A stretch of DNA of 64,000 nucleotides from Comamonadaceae bacterium (GTDB taxonomy: Bacteria > Pseudomonadota > Gammaproteobacteria > Burkholderiales > Burkholderiaceae_C), in assembly GCA_947447975.1 (NCBI GenBank), contig CANFLU010000003.1, forward strand, positions 1 to 64,000, written 5' to 3'. Positions 9,191 through 19,513 of this stretch are shown here, piece after piece (positions within the stretch are counted from its first letter, which is position 1; each line of letters starts with the position of its first letter). Both the position numbers and the translations under genes were made by a program. The notes beneath the pieces are model-generated. The model saw only the letters and a list, made by a program, of their open reading frames with translations. It did no database searches and was not told the origin of the DNA.

Positions 9191-9985
9191 ATGTCCATGA
9201 TGTCTAAAAGAAATTTATTGCAAAGCGGCGGCCTGATGGGCGCGGGTGCGCTGTTGGGCTGCGCTACCCCGGGCATCAGCCAGAACGCTGTGAAAACGCC
9301 GTTTGCCGTACCTGCGGTGTATGTTCCTATCGTCGGCAGCGACGAAAAATTTCCGGTGCGACGGATTTACTGCATCGGCCGTAACTACGCCGCGCATTCG
9401 CGCGAAATGGGTTCGGACCCGACGCGCGAGCCGCCGTTTTTCTTCCAAAAACCGACCGACGCGATCCAGAACGTGCCCGTCGGCGTAGTGGTCGATCATC
9501 CGTATCCCACCCTGACCAAGAACTACCACTATGAAGCCGAACTGGTCGCCGCCTTGGACAAAGGCGGGCGCAATATTCCCGTGGACAAGGCCTTGGAATT
9601 GGTCTACGGCTACAGCCTAGGCCTGGATATGACCCGGCGCGATTTGCAGCGCGCCCTGGGCGATGAGAAAAAGCCCTGGGAAATCGGCAAGAGCTTTGAC
9701 CATTCGGCGCCTATCGGTCCGATTCACAAACTAGCCACAACAGGACACTTTACCAAGGGCAGTATTTGGCTCAAGGTCAATGGCCAAATCAAGCAAAACG
9801 CCAATCTGAACCAGATGATCTGGTCGGTCGCAGAGCAAATATCCAAGCTGTCGGAGGCGTTTGAGCTATTCCCCGGCGACATCATTTATTCCGGCACGCC
9901 GGAAAACGTGGGTCCGGTAGTGCGGGGCGATGTCATCGAAATGCACATCGACGGCCTGCCCAACCTGAGCGTCAAAATTGTTTAA
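9191..9985 (+). CDS. Fumarylacetoacetate hydrolase family protein with predicted lipoprotein/Tat-like signal
   Basis: From about residue 40 this is a normal FAH-family hydrolase: FPVRRIYCIGRNYAAHSREMG, the metal-ligand region YEAELVAALDKGG, GYSLGLDMTRRDLQ and KSFDHSAPIGPI. The family acts on small keto acids such as acylpyruvates, normally in the cytoplasm. Unusually, the first 24 residues look like an export signal: SKRNLLQ, a hydrophobic stretch and a lipobox-like LLGC with the Cys at residue 24. The start at 9191 is well supported by AAAGGAG at 9177-9183. Substrate is unknown. Confidence 0.85.
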   Translation: MSMMSKRNLLQSGGLMGAGALLGCATPGISQNAVKTPFAVPAVYVPIVGSDEKFPVRRIYCIGRNYAAHSREMGSDPTREPPFFFQKPTDAIQNVPVGVVVDHPYPTLTKNYHYEAELVAALDKGGRNIPVDKALELVYGYSLGLDMTRRDLQRALGDEKKPWEIGKSFDHSAPIGPIHKLATTGHFTKGSIWLKVNGQIKQNANLNQMIWSVAEQISKLSEAFELFPGDIIYSGTPENVGPVVRGDVIEMHIDGLPNLSVKIV

Positions 9986-9991
9986 GACGCC

Positions 9992-10399
9992 TTAGGCGAT
10001 CAGGTCAAACAGGCGCCCGGTCAGACCGTCGGTAAAGCTTTTGGCTTCCTGCGGCTGGGGCGAGTGAGTAGGCGCATGGCTGAGGTGCTTGGGCGGGGCT
10101 TGAAAAGCCCAAGGGTAGGCCGTGCGCAAATCCTGGGCGCAGCGCCAAGCGCCGGGTAAGTTGCTGCTTTGCAGGGCGGCACCGATGTGGGTCATGTGGC
10201 TGTTGTGCGCCATGTCTTCGTCATGGCTGACCACGGCGCTAAAAGCCAGGCGGGCAGCATCCAAGGAACCCGATTGCAGCGCGGCGATTAACTGGCGCAG
10301 GCGCTGTTCACGCTTTTTCTTGCGTTCGCCCGCGTTGTCTGCGTAAGGGCCTGAGCGGATTTCCCAGCCCATGCTTTGGATTCCAATTCCTTGTGCCAT
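9992..10399 (-). CDS. Hypothetical protein, 135 residues
   Basis: I do not recognise a family. The start at 10399 is supported by AGGAG seven bases upstream. Visible features are a basic, Lys/Arg-rich segment (ERKKKREQRLRQL) near residue 26, an Ala-rich helical middle with SHDEDMAHNSHMTHIG, and a Pro/His-rich stretch before the C-terminus FTDGLTGRLFDLIA. There is no signal peptide or membrane segment, so it is probably cytoplasmic. It is convergent with the FAH-family gene, their stops being six bases apart, and has no obvious operon partner. Confidence 0.7.
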   Translation of the reverse strand: MAQGIGIQSMGWEIRSGPYADNAGERKKKREQRLRQLIAALQSGSLDAARLAFSAVVSHDEDMAHNSHMTHIGAALQSSNLPGAWRCAQDLRTAYPWAFQAPPKHLSHAPTHSPQPQEAKSFTDGLTGRLFDLIA

Positions 10400-10612
10400 G
10401 GCGCACTCCTGCGTTGGCTCCAAGACGTTTGCACGCCTTACCTATCCGCTGCGGGCCCCTGCCAATGTGCGGATGCCGTTAAGCGGCGCCTAGAAGTTGC
10501 CGCTTGTGCTTCGGTTTAGCAATTTGCGGGCCATAATTTCATTGCTCGTTGATATTTACCGCGCCTGCGCTGCAAAGTGCCCAGGCCAAGGCGGCATTTC
10601 CACGTCCAAAGA

Positions 10613-10640
10613 TTGGTTTGAAGCAGTGTTTGTGTATCCT
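10613..10640 (+). promoter_or_regulatory. Possible sigma-70 promoter for the DUF3422 gene
   Basis: TTGGTT at 10613-10618 and TATCCT at 10635-10640 are separated by 16 bases. The predicted RNA would start about 25 bases before the ATG at 10672, leaving the AAGGAG ribosome site intact. This is visual motif matching only. Confidence 0.3.
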
Positions 10641-10671
10641 GCACGCCTATCGCCCGCCCCCAAGGAGTTCC

Positions 10672-11982
10672 ATGGTCCCCGCCGCCCATTTGTTGCCACC
10701 CGACGATGCTTTGCGCCGCCAGTTGCATGACGAGGTCCACGCCCGCCCACCGGCCAGCTTGCAGCTACCCGCGCTGGTCACGTTTGTGGCGGTGCTCAAT
10801 GCCGAAGTCAGCCGTGAGCAAGAGGCAGCGCATTTGCGCGCTTTGCCCGGTCAAGAGGCTTTGACGGCGCAGAGCCTCGAGGGCAATTTTTTGCGTATCC
10901 ACCTGGAGGGCTATACCCTGAAGTGGGAGCGCCATACCGAGTTCAGCCGCTATTCCATCGTGCAGCCGCTGGCCACCTCGGATTGCGTCTGCGAGCCTGC
11001 CCAGGTACTGGCAAGCTTGGCCGTACCCGCCCCATGGCTACGCGCGATTCCGGGGGCCACGGTGGCCGCGGTGCAGATGGCCATGGTGCATGGCGATTTG
11101 CAGCAAGGTAGTGTGTTGATGGAACTGGCGCAACAGTGGTTGGGTGGCTCGGACATCGCAGCGTCGCAGTTGGGGCATGGGCATTCGGCGGCGTATACCG
11201 AATTCAAGATCGGTGCCGATGGCTTTGAGCGCATGTTGGTGGTTGCGCCGGTGGGCACGAGCCAAGCGCGCGCCGGACGGGTTTCTCAGCGCTTGCTGGA
11301 ACTGGAAACCTACCGCCTGATGGCGCTGCGTGGTTTGCCAGTGGTCAAGGCCCTGGGTCCCGAGCTAGCACAGGCCGAGACCACGCTGGCCGATATCACG
11401 GCCCGACTGGAAGGCAATACCGCCAGTGACCAGCAGCTGTTGGACCAACTGGTGGCACTGGCCGCGCGGGTGGAGCGCTATGTGGCCTTGCACAGTTACC
11501 GGTTTTCGGCGACCCAGGCTTACAACACCCTGGTAGTGCAACGCATCGCCGAGTTGCGCGAAAAAGTCATGCCCGGCACGCAGACCATAGGCGAATTTAT
11601 GCAGCGCCGCTTATCGCCGGCCATGGCCACGGTCGCCGCGACGGCGCAGCGCTTGGCAACCTTGTCCGAGCGCGTGTCGCGCACCAGCGCTTTGCTCCGC
11701 ACCCGGGTGGACATTGCCACTGAACAGCAAAACCAGCAGTTGCTGGAAAAGCTCACGCGCGGGCAGGAATTGCAATTGCGCTTACAAACCACGGTGGAAG
11801 GCTTGTCCATCGCGGCCATTTCTTACTACGTCGTCAGCCTGCTGCAGTATGCGGTCAAAGCGCTGATTGCAGCGGGCTTGCCCTTGAACCTGGAGATCGC
11901 GGTAGGCATTTGCGTGCCACTGGTGCTATGGGGCGTGTGGCGCATCACCCGCAAAGTGCAGGCGGCTTTGAATAAAAAATAA
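10672..11982 (+). CDS. DUF3422 family membrane protein
   Basis: A 436-residue protein whose opening LLPPDDALRRQLHDEVHARPP is diagnostic of DUF3422. The middle is a long, mostly helical region, and the end carries two hydrophobic segments (ISYYVVSLLQYAVKALIAAG and IAVGICVPLVLWGVW), so it is anchored in the inner membrane by its C-terminus with the bulk on one side. Function is unknown. ATG at 10672 is chosen because AAGGAG lies five bases upstream; the frame is open further upstream but has no better start. Confidence 0.88.
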   Translation: MVPAAHLLPPDDALRRQLHDEVHARPPASLQLPALVTFVAVLNAEVSREQEAAHLRALPGQEALTAQSLEGNFLRIHLEGYTLKWERHTEFSRYSIVQPLATSDCVCEPAQVLASLAVPAPWLRAIPGATVAAVQMAMVHGDLQQGSVLMELAQQWLGGSDIAASQLGHGHSAAYTEFKIGADGFERMLVVAPVGTSQARAGRVSQRLLELETYRLMALRGLPVVKALGPELAQAETTLADITARLEGNTASDQQLLDQLVALAARVERYVALHSYRFSATQAYNTLVVQRIAELREKVMPGTQTIGEFMQRRLSPAMATVAATAQRLATLSERVSRTSALLRTRVDIATEQQNQQLLEKLTRGQELQLRLQTTVEGLSIAAISYYVVSLLQYAVKALIAAGLPLNLEIAVGICVPLVLWGVWRITRKVQAALNKK

Positions 11983-12002
11983 GGGCGACCATGGCGCTGT
12001 GC

Positions 12003-13301
12003 CTAGTGCACGCTATAGCCCATGGTCTGGGGCAGCCAAAGCACGATTTGTGGGAAGACCGTGATAGCCAGCAGCAATGCCAGCAGCATCAGCAAAAACG
12101 GCCAGCCCTCTTTCATCATCGCGCCTATCGGAATACCGGTCAGCGCTTTGATGACAAATAGCAGCATGCCAAACGGCGGGTGAATCAGGCCGATCATCAT
12201 ATTGAGCACCACCAGCACGCCAAAGTGCACCAGGTCGATGCCCAACAGTTTGACTGCAGGCAACAGCATGGGCACAAACACCAGCAGCAGCACCGACACA
12301 TCCAAAAAGCAACCCAGCACCAAAAAAAGCAGATTCACGAACAGCAAAAATTGCAGGCGCGACAACTGCATGCCCTGGACCCACTGCGCCATGGCCTGGG
12401 GCACGCCCTCGGCGGTGAAGGCATAGTTCAGGATGAAGGAGCCCGCCAAGATGAGCGTGATCACCGCACTGCTGCGCGTGGACTCCAGCACCACGGCCCA
12501 AAAGCTTTGCCAACTGAGCGCGCGAAACACCAGCGCTGCCAGCACCAGCGCATGCAAGGCGGCAACCGCTGCCGCTTCGGTGGGTGTGAAGGCGCCGCTG
12601 TAAATGCCGCCCAGCAACACTAGTGGCATCGACAGGGGAAGCGCGCCTCGGAAAAAAATTTGCGGCCACTCGCGCAAAGGCACTGGCGCTTCGCGTGGCA
12701 TATTGCGCCGCGTGGCGATGACGTGAACCACCAGCATCATCAACAAAGCCATGCATACACCGGGTACCACGCCGCCCAAAAACAAGGCGCCTACCGAGGT
12801 GCCTGAGACCAGGGCATAGATGACCATCGGGATACTCGGTGGGATGATGGGGCCCAGGGTGGCGCTCGCCACCACTACCGCACCAGCAAAGCCTGGTGTG
12901 TACTCGGGCTTCTTCAACATCTCGCGGATGGTGACCAAGCCCGGGCCTGCCGCGTCGGCAATGGCGCTGCCGCTCATGCCCGAAAAAATCACACTCACCA
13001 CAATATCCACCTGTGCCAGGCCGCCGCGCATACGGCCTACCAGAATCCGGCAAAAATCAAAAATCCGTTCGCTCACGGTGCCTGCGTTCATGATGTTGGC
13101 GGCAAACACAAACATAGGCACCGAGAGCAGCACATAGTTGTTGTACAGGCCGTTACACACTTGCTCGGCCACCAGCCCTAGGTCCTGTCCTTTGGCCAGC
13201 AGGTAGGCGATGCCCCCCGCCAACATGCCAAAGCCGATGGGCATGCGCATCAACATAGCGCCTAGCATGACGGCCACCAAGCAGAGCAGGGGCTGGCTCA
13301 T
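12003..13301 (-). CDS. dctM: TRAP transporter large permease subunit (DctM)
   Basis: The 432-residue permease of the second TRAP system, of normal length for the family. Conserved stretches include MRMPIGFGMLAGG, SVPMFVFAANIM, GMSGSAIADAAGPG, LGPIIPPSIPMVIYAL and FTPTEAAAVAA. Its ATG overlaps the stop of dctQ (ATGA at 13298-13301). It is last in the dctP-dctQ-dctM operon. The substrate is probably a C4-dicarboxylate or similar organic acid, but the sequence does not decide this. Confidence 0.93.
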   Translation of the reverse strand: MSQPLLCLVAVMLGAMLMRMPIGFGMLAGGIAYLLAKGQDLGLVAEQVCNGLYNNYVLLSVPMFVFAANIMNAGTVSERIFDFCRILVGRMRGGLAQVDIVVSVIFSGMSGSAIADAAGPGLVTIREMLKKPEYTPGFAGAVVVASATLGPIIPPSIPMVIYALVSGTSVGALFLGGVVPGVCMALLMMLVVHVIATRRNMPREAPVPLREWPQIFFRGALPLSMPLVLLGGIYSGAFTPTEAAAVAALHALVLAALVFRALSWQSFWAVVLESTRSSAVITLILAGSFILNYAFTAEGVPQAMAQWVQGMQLSRLQFLLFVNLLFLVLGCFLDVSVLLLVFVPMLLPAVKLLGIDLVHFGVLVVLNMMIGLIHPPFGMLLFVIKALTGIPIGAMMKEGWPFLLMLLALLLAITVFPQIVLWLPQTMGYSVH

Positions 13302-13783
13302 GGCGCTGGCGCCTGGCTATCGTCTTCGCCGGGGCCGCGCAATGCCTGCACGATCTGGCCCAGGCTGCGCAGCACCATGGCCAGCAGCAAGACGATGAAG
13401 GGTAAATAGACCGCCATCAGGGGTACGCCCAGCACGGGCGTGCCCTCACGTGCCATGAAGTGCACATAGTCCCAACTGGCCGGTAGTGCCACCAGGGCCA
13501 GGCCGCCGATAAGTGCATTACCCAGCACTTGCAGTACACGACGCCAGCGCGCATTGGCCCCATTCCACACTAGGTCAAAGGCCACATGCTCACGCTGCGG
13601 CACCATGGTGGCCGCCGCCCACAAAATAATCCAGACATACAAAATGACGGCAGCCTCGTCACTCCAGGCCAGCGGTTGATTGAAAACAAAACGCGCGGTG
13701 ATTTGCACCACGAAGACCAAAAACAAAGCGATAAACAGCAGGCCACCGAGCGCCTGCGCCGCCTTGTGCAGCCAGGCTTTCAT
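13298..13783 (-). CDS. dctQ: TRAP transporter small permease subunit (DctQ)
   Basis: A 161-residue, four-helix membrane protein. The DctQ marker is the helix around FNQPLAWSDEAAVILYVWI, followed by REHVAFDLV. It sits between the binding protein (15-base gap) and the large permease (4-base overlap), the canonical operon order. The C-terminus is short and acidic/Pro-rich. Confidence 0.92.
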   Translation of the reverse strand: MKAWLHKAAQALGGLLFIALFLVFVVQITARFVFNQPLAWSDEAAVILYVWIILWAAATMVPQREHVAFDLVWNGANARWRRVLQVLGNALIGGLALVALPASWDYVHFMAREGTPVLGVPLMAVYLPFIVLLLAMVLRSLGQIVQALRGPGEDDSQAPAP

Positions 13784-13798
13784 TGCGGTGCCAAGGCC

Positions 13799-14821
13799 TT
13801 AGCGCACCGCATGGATACGCTCTAGCAGGCCCGCGGGCCAGGTCTTGCCGTAGTCGGCGTTTTGGTAGGCGGTTTGCACGGTTTTGTGGAAGGCATCCAG
13901 GTCCGGGGTACTGATCTGCAAGCCTTCTTTCTTGAAAAATTCCACGAGCTGAGATTCTTCTTTCAGGCGATTTTCATTGTTAAAAGCGGCTGCGGCCTGC
14001 GCTGCCCCTTGCACCTTGCTGCGTTGCGCCGGGCTGAGCGCTTGCAGGGCTTTGTTGGAGATCGCAATAAACAAGCCATCGACCAAGTGGCTGGTCAGTA
14101 CGATTTGTTTGGTCACTTCATAAAATTTGGCCGCTTTGACGGTGGGCAGTGGGTTGTCCTGCGCGTCAATCGTCCCTGATTTGAGGCCCATATACACCTC
14201 GCCAAAGGCCAAAGGAGTGGCGGTCGCGCCCAGGGCTTCGCCTAAAAACAACCAGTCCTTGGAGCCGGGCATGCGCAGTTTGATGCCTTTGAGGTCCGCC
14301 GGATTGCGCACTTGGCGCACATCGCGCAAATTGAGCTGGCGCGTGCCTAGGTAGCACGTGGACAAGACACTGATGTCCATTTTTTCGGACACGGTTTTAA
14401 ACAGGTCTGTGCCGATAGGACCGTTAAAAATCTTTTGCTGCTGGACCGGATCACGCACCACATAGCCGGCCGTGAAGATGGAAAACGCAGGTACGATTTT
14501 GGCCATATCGGCGGCCGACACGGTCGTCAATTCCAGGTTGCCGCGTGCCATGGCTGCAGGCTCTGCGCCTTGCTTGAACAAGCTGGCATTGAGATTGATT
14601 TGCACATCAAACTCGCCCGGTGCGCTTTTGTCCAAATGCTCTTTAAACACCGTCCACATCTTGGCATGCCAGTCCTCAGGCACCGCGGGCGATGAAATGC
14701 GCAGCATGATCTTGCTCTGGGCCATGGCCGGCAGGCCCTGGCTGAGCGCCGTCGCTGCGCACGTGGCAAGCAGGCTTCGGCGGCGCCATGTCGCTGATGC
14801 GACGGGAAATCGTTTTTGCAT
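13799..14821 (-). CDS. dctP: TRAP transporter substrate-binding protein (DctP)
   Basis: A 340-residue periplasmic receptor. The N-terminus has a twin-arginine-type signal (WRRRSLLA, then a hydrophobic run ending AMAQ), suggesting Tat export. Family marks include the conserved Arg segment NPADLKGIKLRMPGS, GEVYMGLKSGTIDAQDNP near the ligand site, and the helix LSPAQRSKVQGAA. ATG at 14821 is preferred because AGGAG lies about ten bases upstream; an in-frame start at 14851 lacks a site. It is first in the dctPQM operon and differs clearly from the TakP-like receptor at 3080. The ligand is unknown. Confidence 0.92.
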   Translation of the reverse strand: MQKRFPVASATWRRRSLLATCAATALSQGLPAMAQSKIMLRISSPAVPEDWHAKMWTVFKEHLDKSAPGEFDVQINLNASLFKQGAEPAAMARGNLELTTVSAADMAKIVPAFSIFTAGYVVRDPVQQQKIFNGPIGTDLFKTVSEKMDISVLSTCYLGTRQLNLRDVRQVRNPADLKGIKLRMPGSKDWLFLGEALGATATPLAFGEVYMGLKSGTIDAQDNPLPTVKAAKFYEVTKQIVLTSHLVDGLFIAISNKALQALSPAQRSKVQGAAQAAAAFNNENRLKEESQLVEFFKKEGLQISTPDLDAFHKTVQTAYQNADYGKTWPAGLLERIHAVR

Positions 14822-14891
14822 CCTGGTGTCTCCTGTGAAATCTACATGCATGGCCCAGTAGCCGCCGCAGGCGCTACCGGCCTTGGCGGGC

Positions 14892-17483
14892 TCAGGACGC
14901 CAGTGCCTCCAGCAACTCTGTTTCGATAGCGATCTGTGTTTTATTGTGCTGCAAGGATGCGCCGTGGATTAAAAAAGTATCTTCCACCCGCTCGCCCAGC
15001 GTGGCCACTTTGGCCAGTTGGACCACGATATGGTGCTGTGCCAGCACGCGGGCAATGGAGTACAGCAGACCCAGGCGGTCGCTGGCCGAGATGTTGAGCA
15101 GCCAATTTTGCGCTTTTTCGTCCGGACGCAGGGTGACGCGCGGCGCAATTGGAAAGCTTTTGACGCGGCGCGATACCCGGCCTTTGGTGGGTGCAGGAAG
15201 CACCCCGGCCAGGGCAATGGCGTGCGCGAGGTCGGCTTCGACCATGTTGGTGAGTGCCTGGTAGTGTTCCTCCATGCCCGCTGAAGTGACCACTTCAAAG
15301 GTGTCGAGCGCATAACCGCGCTGGGTGGTATGGATGCGGGCATCTACCACGCTGAAAGAGGCCTGGTCAAAATAGCCGCAAATGCGGGCGAATAAATCGG
15401 CCTGGTCTGGCGTATAGACCAGCACCTGCAGGCCTTCGCCTACGGCGGAGCGGCGTGCGCGCACGATGGGCTTGTGGGAATCCACATGGCGCGAGAGTTG
15501 TTTGGCGTGCCAGGCAATGTCCGCCGCGTCGTGGCGCATGAAGTAGCTCACATCCAAGGTATCCCACAGCGCTTTGTGCGACTCAAAAGGTAGCGCGTGC
15601 AAGGCCAGCATGACCAGAGCGTCGCGTTTACGGCTTTCGACCTCGGCTTGGGCATCCGGTGCGCGCCCACCTAGCGCACGGGCGGTGTAGCGGTACAGGT
15701 CTTCCAGTAATTTTCCCTTCCACGCATTCCAGACCTTGGGCGAGGTGCCACGAATATCGGCTACGGTCAGCAAATACAAGGCGGTCAGGTTGCGCTCATT
15801 GCCCACACGCTTGGCGAACTGGGCAATCACCTCCACATCGCTGAGGTCGGACTTTTGCGCCACATGGCTCATCGTGAGGTGCTGCGCCACCAAAAACTCG
15901 ACCAGTGCGGTGTCTTGTGCGCCTATGCCATGCAACTTGCAAAAGCGCCGGGCTTCGACGCAGCCCAGCTCGGAGTGGTCGCCGCCGCGCCCTTTGGCAA
16001 TGTCGTGGAACAAGGCCGCGATGGACAACACCCAGGGTTTGTCCCAGCCCGCTGCCAGTTGCGAGCACAGCGGGTATTCGTGCGCATGCTCGACGACAAA
16101 GAAACGCCGTACGTTGCGCAGCACCGTCAGGATATGCTGGTCCACGGTGTAGACGTGGAACAAGTCGTGCTGCATTTGTCCCACGATGCGCCTAAATACC
16201 CAGAGGTAGCGGCCCAAGACCGAGGTCTGGTTCATCAAGCGCATGGCATGGGTGATGCCTTGGGGCTGCATCATAATTTGGCGGAAGGTGTCGCGGTTGA
16301 CCGGGTCCCGTCGGAAGGCGCCATCCATCAAAGCACGCGCGTTGTACAGCGCGCGCAGCGTGCGCGAGGACAGGCCTTTGATGCCCACGGTTTGCTGGTA
16401 CAGCAAAAAAGTTTCCAAAATCGCGTGCGGGTCGCGGTGGTACACATCGTCGCTGACCACATCCAGCATTCCAGCTTTATCATGAAAGCGCTCATTAATG
16501 GGCCGCAGGCTGTGGGTGGAGGGGCTCAGCCGCTCCTCGATATTCATCAGCAATATTTGATTGAGCTGGGTCACCGCTTTGGCGGCCCAGTAGTAGCGTT
16601 TCATAAGCGCCTCGCTGGCGCGTACCAGCGCCCGGCCTTCGCCGCTGATATTGCTATAGCCAAAACTGTTTGCAACAGCTGTTTGTAGGTCAAACACCAG
16701 CCGGTCTTCGCGCCGCTGCGCGGCCAAATGCAGGCGTACCCGGATTAAAAATAGCAGAGCCTGGTTGCGCTCGAGGTGCTGGATTTCCAGCGCGGTGGCC
16801 AGGCCGCTGGTTTGGAGCGCTTGCCAGTTATCGCCTAGCTGTGCTGCTTTCGCCACCCACATGATGGCGTGTAAATCGCGAATTCCGCCGGGAGACTCTT
16901 TGCAATTGGGTTCCAGCGCATAAGGTGTGTCCTCGAACTTGGTGTGCCGCTGGCGCAGTTCCAATGTCTTGGCAATAAAAAATGCGCGTGGGTCCAGCGC
17001 CGCCAAAAAAGCGGTTTTGAACGCGCTCGCCAGTGATTGATCACCGGCCACGCAGCGGCTTTCAAGCAATGCGGTTTGTACCGTGACATCTTTGGCCGAT
17101 TCGCTTAGGCATTCAGACAGGGTGCGCACGCTGGAGCCAATTTCCAGACCGGCGTCCCAGCAGCTACCGATAAAGCTTTCGATGCGCATGGCGCGCTCCG
17201 CATCCTGTCCTTGGCTCGCTTGGTCGGGCAGCAGCACCAGCACGTCCACGTCTGAGTAGGGGAATAGCTCACCCCGGCCATAGCCCCCAACGGCCAATAG
17301 CGCACAGGGGGCGCCGAGCCCCGCCTGGTTCCAGAGTTGGAGCAGCAGGTCGTCTGCCAATGCCGCCAGTTGGCGCAGTACTTTGTGTACGCTGCGAGGC
17401 GCAAAGGCGGGCGTTTGTACCGGTGCGAGCAAAGCCTCTTTGCCGCTGCGGTAGGCGGCGCGCAAGGCTTTCAAGTCACTCAT
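14892..17483 (-). CDS. glnD: PII uridylyltransferase / uridylyl-removing enzyme
   Basis: Bifunctional sensor of glutamine that adds UMP to PII proteins when nitrogen is short and removes it when glutamine is plentiful. The 863-residue protein shows the whole architecture: nucleotidyltransferase motif [17 protein letters not shown] at residues 66-82, an HD phosphohydrolase motif ([13 protein letters not shown]) near residue 490, and two C-terminal ACT domains that bind glutamine, with [17 protein letters not shown] and [18 protein letters not shown] at their starts. It follows map by 28 bases on the same strand. Confidence 0.96.
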   Translation of the reverse strand: MSDLKALRAAYRSGKEALLAPVQTPAFAPRSVHKVLRQLAALADDLLLQLWNQAGLGAPCALLAVGGYGRGELFPYSDVDVLVLLPDQASQGQDAERAMRIESFIGSCWDAGLEIGSSVRTLSECLSESAKDVTVQTALLESRCVAGDQSLASAFKTAFLAALDPRAFFIAKTLELRQRHTKFEDTPYALEPNCKESPGGIRDLHAIMWVAKAAQLGDNWQALQTSGLATALEIQHLERNQALLFLIRVRLHLAAQRREDRLVFDLQTAVANSFGYSNISGEGRALVRASEALMKRYYWAAKAVTQLNQILLMNIEERLSPSTHSLRPINERFHDKAGMLDVVSDDVYHRDPHAILETFLLYQQTVGIKGLSSRTLRALYNARALMDGAFRRDPVNRDTFRQIMMQPQGITHAMRLMNQTSVLGRYLWVFRRIVGQMQHDLFHVYTVDQHILTVLRNVRRFFVVEHAHEYPLCSQLAAGWDKPWVLSIAALFHDIAKGRGGDHSELGCVEARRFCKLHGIGAQDTALVEFLVAQHLTMSHVAQKSDLSDVEVIAQFAKRVGNERNLTALYLLTVADIRGTSPKVWNAWKGKLLEDLYRYTARALGGRAPDAQAEVESRKRDALVMLALHALPFESHKALWDTLDVSYFMRHDAADIAWHAKQLSRHVDSHKPIVRARRSAVGEGLQVLVYTPDQADLFARICGYFDQASFSVVDARIHTTQRGYALDTFEVVTSAGMEEHYQALTNMVEADLAHAIALAGVLPAPTKGRVSRRVKSFPIAPRVTLRPDEKAQNWLLNISASDRLGLLYSIARVLAQHHIVVQLAKVATLGERVEDTFLIHGASLQHNKTQIAIETELLEALAS

Positions 17484-17511
17484 CGCATGCGCTGCCCGCG
17501 TGCTACTGCGC

Positions 17512-18339
17512 TTAAGCGGGCTGCGACTGCGCAGCAGTCACAAAGGCCGGCGTGGCTGGGCTGCCCGCGGACAGGGTCAGTACCTCATAGCCGGTGGGGG
17601 TGACCAGCACGGTGTGTTCCCATTGTGCCGACAGTGAGCGGTCCTGGGTCACGATAGTCCATCCGTCTTTTTCCGGGCCGTCCTTGATGTCTTTGCGCCC
17701 GGCATTGATCATGGGCTCAATGGTGAAGGTCATACCCTCCACCAGTTTTTCCAGCGTGCCGGGGCGGCCGTAGTGCAGCACTTGCGGCTCTTCATGGAAT
17801 ACCTGGCCGATGCCATGGCCGCAAAACTCGCGCACCACGCTAAAGCCTTGGCCCTCGGCAAACTTTTGGATCGCATGGCCGATATCGCCCAAGTGGATGC
17901 CGGGCCGTACCATTTTGATGCCGTGCCACATCGCGTCGTAGGTGATCGCGCACAGGCGTTTGGCGGCAATAGAGGCCTCACCCACCATGAACATGCGACT
18001 GGTATCGCCGTGCCAACCGTCTTTGATGACGGTGACGTCGATGTTGACGATATCGCCTTTTTTCAGCACTTTGTCATTAGGGATGCCATGGCAGACCTGG
18101 TGGTTGACCGAGGTGCAGATGGACTTGGGGTAGGGCGTGTTGCCACCGCCTTTGTAATTGAGCGGCGCGGGAATGCCGCCTTGCACATCGACGATGTAAT
18201 CATGCGCCAACTTGTCCAGCGCATTGGTAGTGACGCCGGCTTGCACAAAAGGCGTCAGGTAGTCCAGCACTTCCGAGGCGAGTCTGCCCGCAACCCGCAT
18301 GCCGGCGATGCCGGCGGCGTCTTTATAAGTAATCGTCAT
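17512..18339 (-). CDS. map: Methionine aminopeptidase, type I
   Basis: Removes the initiator methionine from nascent proteins. The 275-residue protein has the five metal ligands of the pita-bread fold in order: Asp in VNIDVTV, Asp in WHGDTSRMF, His in FCGHGIG, Glu in FTIEPM and Glu in QWEHTVL. The substrate-pocket segment [14 protein letters not shown] is also intact. The C-terminus has about 15 extra Ala/Pro/Thr residues. It sits between trxB (23-base gap) and glnD (28-base gap), and all three may be one transcript. Confidence 0.97.
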   Translation of the reverse strand: MTITYKDAAGIAGMRVAGRLASEVLDYLTPFVQAGVTTNALDKLAHDYIVDVQGGIPAPLNYKGGGNTPYPKSICTSVNHQVCHGIPNDKVLKKGDIVNIDVTVIKDGWHGDTSRMFMVGEASIAAKRLCAITYDAMWHGIKMVRPGIHLGDIGHAIQKFAEGQGFSVVREFCGHGIGQVFHEEPQVLHYGRPGTLEKLVEGMTFTIEPMINAGRKDIKDGPEKDGWTIVTQDRSLSAQWEHTVLVTPTGYEVLTLSAGSPATPAFVTAAQSQPA

Positions 18340-18362
18340 GGGGCTGGATTATCCCACCTGCC

Positions 18363-19385
<1,023 letters not shown>

Positions 19386-19513
19386 TTAGCGCGCGGGACA
19401 ATTGGCGCGAGACGCTATTTTACGAAGCGTGTCCCAGTGCCCGACTAAGCCGTGTGGGTTAAGCTTCGGCCTAGCAGCGCCTGCCCTGCGGAAAAGGCTA
19501 TTTCACAGAACCC

